From Fallopia convolvulus (lineage: Eukaryota; Streptophyta; Magnoliopsida; Caryophyllales; Polygonaceae): a DNA stretch of 64,000 nucleotides. The notes below the pieces were generated by a model that was not told the origin of the DNA, made no database searches, and saw only the letters and a list, made by a program, of their open reading frames with translations. The position numbers and the translations under genes are program-made. The DNA lies in assembly GCA_964016875.1 (NCBI GenBank), contig OZ024733.1, positions 2,461,484 to 2,525,483 of the forward strand. Direction: 5' to 3'. Below, piece by piece: positions 45,460-57,240 of the stretch (the first letter of the stretch is position 1; each line of letters starts with the position of its first letter).

Positions 45460-45495
45460 TCGACTACCTTACCTTATTTTGGCTATAATAGTCGA
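45460..45495 (-). other. Leader stem-loop 2 of G3
   Basis: Arms TCGACTA and TAGTCGA are perfectly complementary; the loop contains ACCTTATTTTGGCT. Confidence 0.55.
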
Positions 45496-45844
45496 AGCAA
45501 TTTTTTTTATGCAAGTACGACTCTAGGCTTTCTCCTCTAGAGCAAACAAACACAAAGAAACAAATCAACGCAAGCAACACACAAGATGCAAGATAGAAAT
45601 CCGTAAAACAATACCTAATGTGCAAGCAACTAGCAAGACAAAGAGTAATTTTCACCAGAATGAATAGATCTAGAGAGTTAGGGCAAGGCTTGATTTTTTT
45701 TTAACAACTAACGAGAGCAAGAAAAAAAAATTCGGATCCTAGATGGAGGATTATGAAGTGGAGGATGGAATCTAGGGTTAGATGCACCGGAATGAACGTG
45801 TGTGAATGAACGAAAGAGGGTGAAACGAGACTTACTCAAACCTT

Positions 45845-45857
45845 GGCTCTAATTCCA
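45845..45857 (-). other. Primer-binding site of G3, diverged tRNA-iMet type
   Basis: The minus strand reads TGGAATTAGAGCC, two mismatches from TGGTATCAGAGCC, two bases inside the 5' LTR. Confidence 0.7.
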
Positions 45858-45859
45858 GT

Positions 45860-46758
45860 TGATGCATCCCTCATATGGGATTCGACGGATCGACTCGGTG
45901 TTTGAGTATTGGGTCTCGAACGTACGCAACGGAAGACTTGTAAGACTCGAAACAATGTTGGATTGTTCGTACCTTGTTGAAATCACGAGAACAATTGTAT
46001 GCAAAATCACAAGAGCTTTGATTGTAGTAGTGGAGGCGCAAGCACAAAGGGAAAATAAGGAGCATAACCTCAACTTTAATTAACCCTAAAATGTGCGCTG
46101 AATTGAAAACAAGCAATAAACCCCCCTTATATAGAGGCGACACAAGCAAAACCTAGAAGAAAACCCTAAAACCTGCGGCGCGCCTAGGGCTAGTACGCAG
46201 ACTAGGCCCAACGGCGCGAGTTCAAAAGCCATCGGCACAAGGCCCATTAAATGCTTACTAAAACCATAAAACTACTAATAGTAATGTTCTAAAGTGGAAA
46301 ACATGCAATAAATACTATAAAAGGGATAGGTCGTCCGTGACCGTGCTCGCAGTGTCGCGACAAGGCTGGCGCGGCGCTGGTGAGGTCAAGACACGGCGCT
46401 GGCGAGGCGTCACGGCGCTGGCATGGGCGCTGGCGAAGACGCTGGCGCGGACGCTGGTGCATGGGTCACGAGAACCTCAAGTTGCGATCCATGGCACGGT
46501 GCTAGGCTTGAGTCCGATGGTGCCAAGGTGTTGGAGGTTGGCATCGTTGGCTCAAGTTGAGGTTCCTCGACGCCGAGGACGCACAAGGCTGTGTGCGTCG
46601 GCGCGGCGAGGGATGCGTCGTGGCCTGCGGTGAGGCGCGCCACGAGTGACTATGTCGCGGTCTGGATTGCTCGAGTCCCGGCACGTGTGACGGGGCCATC
46701 CGAGCGAAGTGTGAATGCGTCATCCTCTTGGCTAGCATCCAAGACGGGGGTTGCATCA
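45860..46758 (-). repeat. 5' LTR of G3
   Basis: 899 bp; minus-strand TATA-like TATATAAGG lies near 46126-46134. ATATT follows at 46759. Confidence 0.93.
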
Positions 46759-46763
46759 ATATT

Positions 46764-46826
46764 ATACCATAAAAGTTTTTCATTGTCATACCTAAGAGAA
46801 ACCATGGAACAACAAATGTTCCAACA
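46764..46826 (-). repeat. 5' LTR of copia A, first 63 bp
   Basis: On the minus strand it starts TGTTGGAACATTTG at 46826 and is cut at 46764 by G3. It completes the LTR at 32596-33433. Confidence 0.6.
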
Positions 46827-47078
46827 ATATTGACCCTCACGAAAATATATGATGTTGAAATAACTTTTCAGATTGGAGTTTGGAACTAAATTGGTCATAA
46901 ATTAGTATGGTGGGTTACACATTTATTATCAATTGGTTTTATAAAAAAAATTCAATATACATATAAGTTGGGCTTATCCTTTGTGTGTGAACAAACAAGA
47001 ATCTTATATTGATTGGCTCATCGAATTTTATTATGGTATTTGATCGAATGGGTTCCAATTTAGGTATGGTTCTTGATT
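46827..47078. other. Short AT-rich gap
   Basis: No gene or repeat recognised between copia A and copia B. Confidence 0.5.
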
Positions 47079-47691
47079 TGTAGAGCTTTCTGTATTGCTT
47101 GTAATCTCCTAAGTTTGGACAATGGGCTTGTAATTGTATAATCTAGTGTATGTGTGTGTGTTTCCAGAATGGGCCTACTCTCGCAAGAGCTTGTATTGGG
47201 CCAAATGGCCCAATATCGACACACCCGAGATAGCCCAACTCTGGTGACTCTGGCTCATTTACTAGAACGATGTCGTTTGAGGCATTTAGGGTTTAGGTGT
47301 GCCATATATAAGGCTTGCCTTCTCACTTGTGCCTCTTGTTGGATTCTTCAGAGAGCTTTCTAGGGTTTTGCTTGAGAGTGTTTACTCGGCCTTGCTTGCT
47401 TGAGCTCGACGTCGGCGACCTGTAGCTCCCTCTGAAATCCAAACTAGGAAGAGAGAAAGAGAGTGCACCTTGGAGACCTTCGTGGTTCTTCGACTTGTTC
47501 GAGCTGTGCATCTCTCACTTTGCTTCTCTCTCTCCGATTGCTTGCTTATATTTACAATTCTCTTTGCCCTTCTGTATTCCCCTTGGATCTCTGGCATTTC
47601 GATTGAGGCTCAAAGCCAAATAAAACTTTATTTGATTGTCTTTATTCTTGATTTCTGTTTGCTTGAGTTCTACTTTGTATTCCGCACTTCA
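47079..47691 (+). repeat. 5' LTR of copia B
   Basis: 613 bp from TGTAGAGC to GCACTTCA; TATATAA at 47305-47311 is a likely TATA box. Confidence 0.93.
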
Positions 47692-47694
47692 ATT

Positions 47695-47707
47695 TGGTAT
47701 CAGAGCC
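47695..47707 (+). other. Primer-binding site of copia B, tRNA-iMet
   Basis: TGGTATCAGAGCC, perfect. The leader 47708-48529 that follows has no convincing frame. Confidence 0.9.
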
Positions 47708-48529
47708 AGGTTGGCTCGAACAGATCTAGGGTTTGAAGTTTCTGGACTCTCTAGTCCCGGATCTTTGAATCTAGGGTTTGTTTCTGTTGTTGCTTGAGTT
47801 GGATCTTGAGATCGGAGGCTCACTTTGCTAGATTTGGATGCTTGGCTTGTTAGATCTTGAGCCCTCTACTGTTGACTCTTCGTCTTCCTTCTCTCGCTCT
47901 TAAAGCTTCTCTTGCTACATTCCTTTGAGTGCTTGTAACTCTTTGGATCTAAAGTCTTGAGTCTCTTCCTCGTCTTTTCTGGGTTGGATCTAGGGTTCTA
48001 GAGTTAAGAAACTCTCTAGAACTCAGATCCATAGGGTCCATAAAGTAATTGTTCTTTAAAATTGCTTTTAAAATTGTAGTCTCAACTATTTCAAGTGTTT
48101 TAAGTTGCATGCTTTCTTTGCTTGCTTCTGAGTGGTAGATCTCCGATTCCTTTTGCTAGAAAGGGGCAGGGGATTCTTGATAAACTGGGTTCCAGTTATA
48201 CTGGTGTTATCCCATTGTCGGATCCTACACAAAGCTCTTGCAAAAGAGCGTGTTTGTCTAGATCTGAAACCCTAAAGCTTGATTTGGGGCTTTTGATCCT
48301 TATATGTGACTTGTTTGTTACGTGTGCTAGTTTACCACTTCACTTGATATCTGTTGAGACTTGCTATAGGCCAAAGCCTTGTCTTGTTGGCCCTGTTGCG
48401 TAGCCTCTTTGCATACATTCTGCAGGTGCTGGTTACTTGTTGTGAGAATCTCTGTTTGAGTCTCACTTGTTGAACAATCTATCTCTTTGACTCTTTGAGT
48501 TGCTATTCTCTCTCTGAGCAAGGCTCACT

Positions 48530-51500
48530 ATGTCTGATCACTCATCTGTCCGCATAAAGCCACTTGATGGCTCTTCTGACTTTGCTATGTGGCAATTAAA
48601 GATGAAAGTTGTCTTGATTAAAGAAAAATGTTGGGATGTTGTTGATGAATCATTGCCTGACACTTTTGATGCTGCTAAAAAGAAGGAAATGGATCAAATA
48701 ACTCACTCTGAGATTATTATTCGCTTATTTGATGAAGTTGCTCGCCAAGTGGTCGCAGTAGACACTTCCAGGAATCTCTAGAAGGCGTTGAATGACCTCT
48801 ATTACGTAAAATCCCTTCCATCTGTCATTAGCTTGCTTAGTCGCATCTTTACTTTCAAAATGGATGTCTCTGTGTCTCTGAATGATAATCTTGATAGATT
48901 TCTTAAGATGAACCAGGATTTGGAAAGGTGTGGTGATAAAGTTGTTGAATCTCACCAAGCTGTGCTTTTGCTCACATCTCTGCCTTCCTAATTTGATAAT
49001 TTTAAAGATGTGCTTGAGTTTAATCAAGATGGCATAAATGGTCTGACTAAAAAGAGGATTATTGATGCTAGAACTCAGTAAAATGAGACTATGAAAGTGT
49101 TTTAAGTGTAAATATGAAAAAGAGTCTAAAACTGAGGTCATGTTCACTAAGGGAAAGTATAAAAACCAGAAAAAGGGTTATAAGAAGATAGAAAAGGAAT
49201 CTGACTCTTCTAGTTCTAATTATGGTAATACCAAACCCAAGTTTGAGAAAAATAACCTTAAATGCCACTATTGTGGTAAAGGGACTCACTTGATTAATGA
49301 CTGTTTTAAGAAGAAGAAAAATGAGGCCTTGGCAGCCTCCACAAAAACATAGAATGGAACTTCTGCGATTATTGAGTCACACTTTTCCTATCCTTCTGAG
49401 TTGCTTATGTGTGCTTATCATGCTAATTCTGATCATGATGCTTGGATACTTGATTATGGTTGCACTATGCATGTTACACCTCATAAGCATGTGTTTGATT
49501 ACTTGCATCTTTGTGATGAGGGTGAGGTTAGGTTGGGTGATCACTCTTCTCTTAAAATTAAGGGTGTTGGTACTGTTTCTTTTAAAATGCATGATGGTGT
49601 TGTTAGAATTCTCCAAAATGTTAGGTGGGTACCTGACTTGAGGAGGAATTTGTTGTCTGAAAGCATGTTTGATGACCTTGAGTGTCATATCCACACCCAT
49701 AAAGGAGTCAGAAATGTCTCTAGAAATGGAAAAGTCCTTGTAAAAGGAATTAAAAAATGTGGGCTTTATCATGTCATTGGTTCTCCTGTTATGACTGTGT
49801 TTTCTGAAGTGAATGCTTGCATGAATGTTGATTCAACCAAGTTGTGGCATGCTAGACTAGGTCATATAGGAAACAAGGGATTGCATTATCTGTTCAAGAA
49901 TGGATATTTAAGTAAAAAACCCTCTGATTTGAGCATGTGTGAAAACTGTGTTTGGAAAACTTGCTAGAACTCCCTAATCCAAATCCAATTTTGTTGCTCA
50001 AAAGCCTCTTGAGTATGTGCATGCATACCTATGGGGACCTGCCTAGGTGGACACGGTTGGTGGCAAGAAGTATTTCTTGTCATTAATTGACCACTATTCC
50101 AAGAAGGTTTGGGTGTACTTACTCAAGGCTAAGAGTGAAACCTTTAACATGTTTAAATTCTGGAAGCAAACTGTTGAGGGCCAATCTCAGTTCAAGGTGA
50201 AATGCCTTAGAACTGACACTGGCCTTGAGTTTTGCAACCATGCTTTTGATGCTTTCTGTCATGAAAATGGTATTAAAAGGCACTTGACTTTGCCTGGAAC
50301 ACCTCAGCAAAATGGCATTGCTGAGAGGATGAACAGGACCTTGCTTGAAAAGGCTAGGTGCCTGCTAATTAGTGTTTGGATGAAACATTCCCTTTGGGGA
50401 GAGGCTATCACAACAACTTCTTACCTAATAAACAGATCCCCTTGCTCTTCCACTGGTTTCAAAACTCCACAAGAAGTCTGGAGTGGAACTAAACCCAGTA
50501 TTGAACATTTGAGGCCTTTTGGGTGTTCTGCCTATGCTCTTAATAATGTAGGGAAGTTACACCCTAGGGCCAAAAAATGTGTAATGTTGGGCTACCCTAA
50601 AGGGGTCAAAGGCTACAAACTGTTACTCATACAGCCCGGTGGCTATAGAGTGATAGTAAGTAGGGATGTCACTTTCAATGAAAGTGACTTCCATTTCAAA
50701 AATGTTCTCACATCTTCTCCTGAGCATGTAGACAGGTCTGAACAAGTTCATACACCTTTCTATATTGCTCCACCTAAAAATGAGTTGTTTGATGAGGATT
50801 TTGACATTGGTTATTCCCTATCTCACTCTGGAAATTCTGGCATTGGTAATTCTAATGAGCACTTGAATGCTCAAGCAAGTATTGAAGAGCACTTAGCTGT
50901 GCAACCTCACCAATCAGGTGGGCAGGTAAGTTCACATAATTCACCTTCTACTTCTATGCATGAGCATGAGCCTCTGAATGAATTGCATGATCCTTTGCTA
51001 GATTCTGTGCATGATTTTGTCTCGGACTTGCATGATGTGGTTGATCCTGTTGAGGATACTACCTTTGATGAGGTGCCTAATTTGAACAACTATCAATTGA
51101 CTAGAGATAGGGCCCCTAGGGTTAAGATTCCTAACAAGAAGTATGTGAACAATGTTGATGAGTTTGCTTTCATAATTGTTGATGTGTTGAATGCTTATAC
51201 TCCTGACTTGTTTGAGCATGCTGTTAAATGTGTTCATTTTGATCTTTGGTTGAATGCCATGAATGAGGAAATTAAATCCATGCATGACAATAAAACTTGG
51301 ATCTTGGTTCCTAAACCTAAAAATTCAAGAGTTATAGATTGCAAATGGATTTATAAACTCAAAGAGGGGGCCATTGCCACTGATCCACCTAGATACAAAG
51401 CTAGGCTAGTGGCAAAGGGCTTCTCTCAGAGAGAAGGAGAGGATTATCATGACATTTTTGCTCCTGTTGCTAAGTATTAAACCATGAGATTGATGCTTGC

Positions 51501-52797
51501 TATGTTTACTGTGTATGATCTTGAGATTGAGCAAATGGATGTTAAAACAGCTTTCTTGCATGGTGACCTTAAAGAAACTATATATATGAAACAGCCTAAA
51601 GGTTTTGTTGATCCTTCTAAGCCTGATCATGTATGCTTGTTGAAGAAATCCATATATGGCTTGAAGCAATCACCTAGGCAGTGGAATATAAAGTTTGATA
51701 ATTGCATGAAATCTTTAGGATTCCAGTCTAGCAAGTATGATTCATGTTTGTACTTTAAGCATGTCAAGTCTGATTTGCCCATTATGTCTTGCTTTATGTT
51801 GATGATATGCTTTTTATTTGCAAATCCATGTCTAAGATCAATGATGTGAAAAGGGCCCTTAGAAAGAACTTTGACATGAAAGACCTAGGTCATGCTCAAA
51901 TGATTCTAGGCATTAAGATTGTTAGAGACAGGTGTAAGAAATAAATCATGCTTAGTCAATCTGATTATTTGCATAAGGTACTTGACAGGTTTCATTCCTT
52001 GAATGCATAACCCTCCTCTATGCCTTTAGGAGGGAACCTTGACTTGACCAAAGCCAAGTTGTCACTCTCCAAAGGTGAGGAGGGTAAAATGTCTTCCATT
52101 TCTTATGATGTTACAATGGGTTCTGTTATGTATGCCATGATTTGCACCAAACCTGATCTTGCTTTTGCCATCAGTGTTCTGAGTAGATATATGTCTGAGC
52201 CATGTGAGAAACATTGGCATGCCATGAAATTCCATTTGATATATTGTTGGCACTGCCAACTTTGGTTTGCTCTATGGTGTTCACTCTTCTCCTTCTGAAC
52301 TCTATGGTTATGTTGACTCTGACTTTGCTAGCAACAAAGACAATAGAAAATCCACCACCTCATATGTCTATACTTGGTGTGGGAATTGCATCTCTTGGGA
52401 GTCTCAGCAACAGTCTATTGTTGCTCTATCCTCTACTGAGGCAGAGTACATAGCTGCCACTGAAGCTTCTGAGGAAGCAATCTGGCTCCAAGGACTGTTG
52501 AGGGAAATTGAAGGTAAGAACTATATGTCCAAATTGCATATGGACAGTCAGAGTGCCCTCTATTTGTGCAAAGATCCTATGTACCATGAAAGGACCAAAC
52601 ACATTGATGTGAGGTATCATTTCATCAGGCAAAAGGTAGCAAAGAAAATAATTCTGGTTGAAAAGATTGATGGTAAGAAACATCCTGCAGATTTTGGCAC
52701 TAAGATTGTTACAGCTGACAAGTTTAATTTTTGCAGGGACTTTCTACATGTGACCGAGCCGAGGAGGGTGAATGGGTCGGTGATAGAAAGGTTGTAA
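48530..52797 (+). pseudogene. gag-pol of copia B, multiply disrupted
   Basis: Starts ATG 48530 (MSDHSSVRIKPLDGSSDFAM), a gag with the GxxxFAxW motif. Then CCHC knuckle CHYCGKGTHLINDC (about 49261-49302), protease WILDYG where copia proteases have DSG, GAG-pre-integrase LWHARLGHIGNKGLHYL, integrase (LSLIDHYSKKVWVYLL, RTDTGLEF, ERMNRTLLEKARCLL), RT (DVKTAFLHGDLKETIYMKQP), a frameshift just before the YVDD box near 51785-51815, and RNase H (YVDSDFASNKDNRKSTTSY, then SSTEAEYIAATEA). Stops occur at 48779, 48989, 49350, 49965, 50043, 51478 and others. LTKAVT-like end replaced by GTKIVTADKFNF. Confidence 0.92.
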
Positions 52798-52867
52798 GAC
52801 CATGGATCAACAAAACAAGGAAACAAGTTTTACTTTTGATGTAAACTTAGGAATTAGGAAGGCAAAT

Positions 52868-53480
52868 TGTAGAGCTGTCTGTATTGCTTATAATCTCCTA
52901 AGTTCGGACATTGGGCTTGTAATTGTATAATCTAGTGTATGTGTGTGTGTTGCCAGAATGGGCCTATTCTCGCAGGAGCTTGTATTGGGCCAAACGGCCC
53001 AATACCGGCACACTCGAGATAGCCCAACTCTGGTGACTCTGGCTCATTTACTAGAACGATGTAGTTTGAGGCATTTAGGGTTTAGGCGTGCCATATATAA
53101 GGCTTGCCTTCTCACTTGTGCCTCTTGTTGGATTCTTCATAGAGCTTTCTAGGGTTTTGCTTGAGAGCGTTTACTCGGCCTTTACTTGCCTGAGCTCGAC
53201 GTCGGCGACCTGTAGCTCCCTCTGAAATCCAAACTAGGAAGAGAGAAAGAGAGTGCACCTTGGAGACCTTCGTGGTTCTTCGACTTGTTCGAGCTGTGCA
53301 TCTCTCACTTTGCTTCTCTCTCTCCGATTTCTTGCTTATATTTACAGTTCTCTTTGCCCTTCTGTATTCCTCTGGATCTCTGGCATTTCGATTGAGGCTC
53401 AAAGCAAAATAAAACATTGCTTGATTGTCTTTGTTCTTGATTTCTGTTTTCTTGAGTTCTACTTTGTATTCCGCACTTCA
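52868..53480 (+). repeat. 3' LTR of copia B
   Basis: 613 bp; weak purine tract TTAGGAAGGCAAA before it. Confidence 0.93.
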
Positions 53481-53649
53481 TGATTGAGTAGGTTTTGCTT
53501 AGGATTTTAAGTGACATGTGTGAGCCAAAACATTGCGAGAATGTGTGCAAATAACTTCCCACACTAAATATATAGATTAATTTGGACACATATATTTATT
53601 AGCCGTTTTTAGGATGAAGAGAACTTATTGCATTTTTTTTGGTCGAAGG

Positions 53650-53821
53650 TATTAGGAAACAATATTAGTATTATCTTTTCTCTTAAGATAGTTATATCAT
53701 ATCTTTTATTTATGACATGTATACTAGGGTTTCCTTATATCTCTTGTTAACTCTTGTATATATACACATTATTATCAATAATACAAGTACAACCTTTTAC
53801 ACAAAATATACTATCTCTATA
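53650..53821 (+). repeat. 5' LTR of copia C
   Basis: 172 bp, TATTAGG to TCTATA. A TATATATA run near 53758-53766 may be the promoter. Confidence 0.85.
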
Positions 53822-53884
53822 TGGTATCATACGCTCTTCGATCTTAGGCCTCTCACGCATCTTTTCGTCTTCCGCATTGCCGAT

Positions 53885-56800
53885 ATGGCTGGCGAATTCT
53901 CTACGTCCCTAGCCAATCCTCATGACAAACACAACCCTTTCATTATTGTTCACTTTACCAATATCATCAAACTTACTCTCTCCAATTATCTTCAATGGAA
54001 AACACAAATCCAAGCTACCCTTGAAGGCTATGGCCTATTCAAATTTCTCGACGGTTCCCATCATGTTCCTAAGGAAGAATCCGTCGTTCAAGAAAATGCG
54101 ACCATCACAAACCATGCGTACCTCACATGGAAATGCCAAGATCGACTTCTTTATGGAGCTCTTATTGGCACGTTATCTTCTCCCGTTGCCATGCTTGTTA
54201 CGCAAGCAAAGACATGCCAGGTCGTTTGGGATACTCTCAAACAAACTTACGGCACGAATTCTCGTGGTCATAAACGACAGGTCAAACAACGACTCAACAC
54301 ACTCAAGAAGGGCTCTTCTTTGGTTTCGGAGTATATGCAATCTATGAAATCGGCGACTGATGTCCTGGCTCCTTAGGCTCGCCATAGTCTTCCTGCGCAT
54401 GGCATCATAAATTAGGGCATCCGTCATCAGCAATTTTTCAATTTCTTAATAAAACTTTTCGTTTAGGCAGCTCTTCTTTCTTGCAATTTGATTGTAGTTC
54501 TTGTCATATTAATAAAAGTCACAAACTCCTTTTCATAAATCTTCTCTTGTGTCGCATTCACCTCTTGAAATTGTCTATTCTGATGTATGGACGTCCTATG
54601 TGCTTTCATATGATGGATTTAAGTACTATGTTATTTTTGTGGATCATTTCACCAAATACATATGGCTTTATCCGCTTAAAAGAAAATCCGAAACTCAATC
54701 AGTGTTCATTAAATTTCGTTCTTTAGTTGAAAACTTCTTCAACCACAAAATCAAAGTTTTGTTCTCTGACAATGGTGGAGAGTATCTTACTCTTCGCTCA
54801 TTTCTTAGTAACAATGGCATCACCCACTTAACTTCTCCCCCTCACACGCCTAAACACAACGGCATGTCGGAAGAACCGTCATATAGTTGAAACTGGTCTT
54901 TCTCTTCTTACATACTCGGGAATTCCCCTTGATCATTGGCCTCATGCCCTTCTTACAGCCGTCTACCTGATTAATCGTCTTCCAACTCCAACGTTGAATC
55001 TCATTTCACTGCTTCAAAAACTCAGAGGTCAGCCTCCTGATTACACTAAGCTTAAGTGCTTTGGGTGCCTTTGTTTTCCTTGGCTCCGTCCCTATACATC
55101 TCATAAGCTCCAATCCTGGCCCATTCCTTGTGTCTTCATTGGCTATTCCGCCTCTCAAAGTGCGTATCAATGCCTTGATCCCGTTACTCGACGTAATTAC
55201 ACCTCTATACATGTCCAGTTTATCGAAACCGAATTTCCCTATACAAAATTGCCACCCAAACCGGTTCTTGATAATGCCCTAGGCGATGATTGGGCAGCGT
55301 TTTCCATTCCCATGCCACACGTGCATGCTCCCATGCAAAACCCTAGCCACTCTCTCACTTCCCTCTCTAATTCTAATTTAGGAGAGCATAATTCCATATC
55401 TTCACCTAACCATACAATATTTTCACCAAATAATTCCATATCTTCTCCACAAATTTCCTTGGGCCCACATTCTCTAACTGCCCAATCTTCTCCCTCGGCT
55501 GCCAGCTCTCACGCGCCTTCACTTGCGGTGCCCCTCTCGCCTAGCCCTAACCCTAATCCAAATGAGCCCAATCCCAATTTGCCTTCTCATGCTTTGTCCA
55601 CAAATCCAACCGCTCCTACGCATAGCCCTCCAAACAATAATCCAAACCCTGAACGTGGTGTCATCACTCGTTCCAAGAACAACATATTTAAACCAATCCA
55701 AAAACTCAACCTTCACGTTCAACTCAACCCTCCCACCGAACCCAAAAACATAACCCAAGCTCTAAAAGACCCTCTTTGGCGGGCTGCCATGCAAGCGGAG
55801 TTCGATGCGCTTTGCACCAATAAAACGTTGGCTGCAAATGGGTTTTTCGGATCAAGTATCATCCCAATGGCTCAATCGACAAGTATAAAGCATGCTTAGT
55901 TGCCAAGGGTTTTCACCAACGCCCGGGCTGGGACTACTCAGAAACCTTTAGCCCGGTCATAAAGCCGGTCACGGTTCGCCTCGTTCTCACCTTGGCTGTC
56001 ACACGTGGCTGGTCCCTTTGGCAATTGGACGTCAACAATGCGTTCTTGCAAGGTACCTTACATGAAGATGTGTTTATGTGCCAACCTCCGGGTTTTTCTG
56101 ATCCCGCTGCCCCTACTCATGTCTGTAAGTTGAACAAAGCTATTTACGGTCTCAAACAGGCTCCTAGGGCCTGGTATAATGAGCTCAAAAATTTTCTGCT
56201 TCGTCTTGGATTTTGCATGTCAGTTTCGGATGCCTCACTTTTTATATTCCGTCGGCATAGTCACTTGGTTTATCTTCTTGTTTATGTTGACGATATTATT
56301 GTCACCGGCAGTGATTCAAATCTTGTTTCATGGTTACTTGACACTCTTGCTAAGCAATTTTCACTCAAGGATCTTGGTGATTTATCTAATTTTCTTGGTA
56401 TGGAGGTATTACGATCTTCTTCTGGCTTGTTTTTGTCTCAACGGAAATACATTACTGAACTCCTTCTCAAAGCCGGCATGGAATCTGCCAAATCAGTTTC
56501 GACTCCTCTTGATGGAAATGTTCCATTGTCACGGCATATTGGTACTCCTCTACCGTCTCCCTCCGATTACAGGATGATAGTTGGGAGCCTGCAATATCTT
56601 AGTTTGACAAGGCCAGATGTAGCCTTTGCCCTTAACAAGTTATCTCAGTATATGCATCAACCTACTACAGTGCATTGGGACGCCCTTAAACGTCTCTTGT
56701 GCTATCTTGGCGGAACAATTGATATTTGCATTCTTATCACCCCTCAATCCTCTCTTCAATTGCATGGTTTTTCTGATGCTGACTAGGCAGGGGATAAGGA

Positions 56801-57240
56801 TGATTATGTCTCTACTACTGGCTATCTTCTCTATTTTGGCTCCACGCCAATCTCTTGGAGTTCTCGCAAACAAAAGTCAGTTTCTCGTTCCTCTACTGAA
56901 TCTGAGTATAAAGCGCTTGTTGATGCTTGTTCGGAGCTCTTGTGGGTCACATTTCTTCTTGTTGAGTTAGGCGTGTCTCTTTCTCAACAACCCGTCATTT
57001 ACTGTGATAATCTTGGTGCTACCTTCTTGAGTTCCAATCCTGTGTTTCATTCCCGAATGAAGCATATTACGTTGGCTTATCACTTTGTTCGGGAACAGGT
57101 TCAAGCTCGTACACTTCGCATTTCTCACGTGTCTACGAAGGATCAACTCGCTGACATTTTAACGAAACCACTTCTTCGGCCTCAGTTTACTATTCTTCAC
57201 AAGCTTGGTCTTTCTGATCGACAGTCTAGCTTGCGGGGGA
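53885..57240 (+). pseudogene. gag-pol of copia C, deleted and disrupted
   Basis: Gag starts at ATG 53885 (MAGEFSTSLANP), with NYLQWKTQIQATLEGYGL and the UBN2 helices to the stop near 54374. After a gap integrase resumes at about 54549 (DVWTSYVLSYDGFKYYVIFV, SDNGGEY), with a frameshift near 54870 just after KHNGMSE. The RT lacks bases near 55828-55835 and then runs with QLDVNNAFLQGTLHEDVFM and YVDDIIVTGSD (about 56284-56316). RNase H (FSDAD) is cut by TAG at 56784-56786, where a Trp codon is expected. The end (STKDQLADILTKPL) reaches the 3' LTR. Confidence 0.9.

Larger units (their letters stand above)
33434..46758 (-). mobile_element. Ty3/gypsy element G3, inserted in copia A LTR and itself interrupted
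   Basis: Flanked by ATATT (33429-33433 and 46759-46763). LTRs at 33434-34341 (3') and 45860-46758 (5'). Between them on the minus strand are primer site, leader with two hairpins, gag, zinc knuckle, protease, RT, RNase H and integrase. The Athila derivative at 38625-43830 interrupts gag (duplicated GAGGG). LTRs differ at about 40 of 900 positions, mostly C/T and G/A, plus a 9-bp indel. Proteins are related to G1/G2 but belong to a distinct family. Confidence 0.94.
47079..53480 (+). mobile_element. Ty1/copia element B (Tork/Tnt1-like), decayed
   Basis: 6402 bp flanked by TGATT (47074-47078 and 53481-53485). Two 613-bp LTRs, an initiator-Met primer site, a leader of about 0.8 kb and one gag-pol region with the copia order integrase before RT. 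LTRs differ at about 27 positions. Many stops and frameshifts show it is inactive. Confidence 0.94.
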
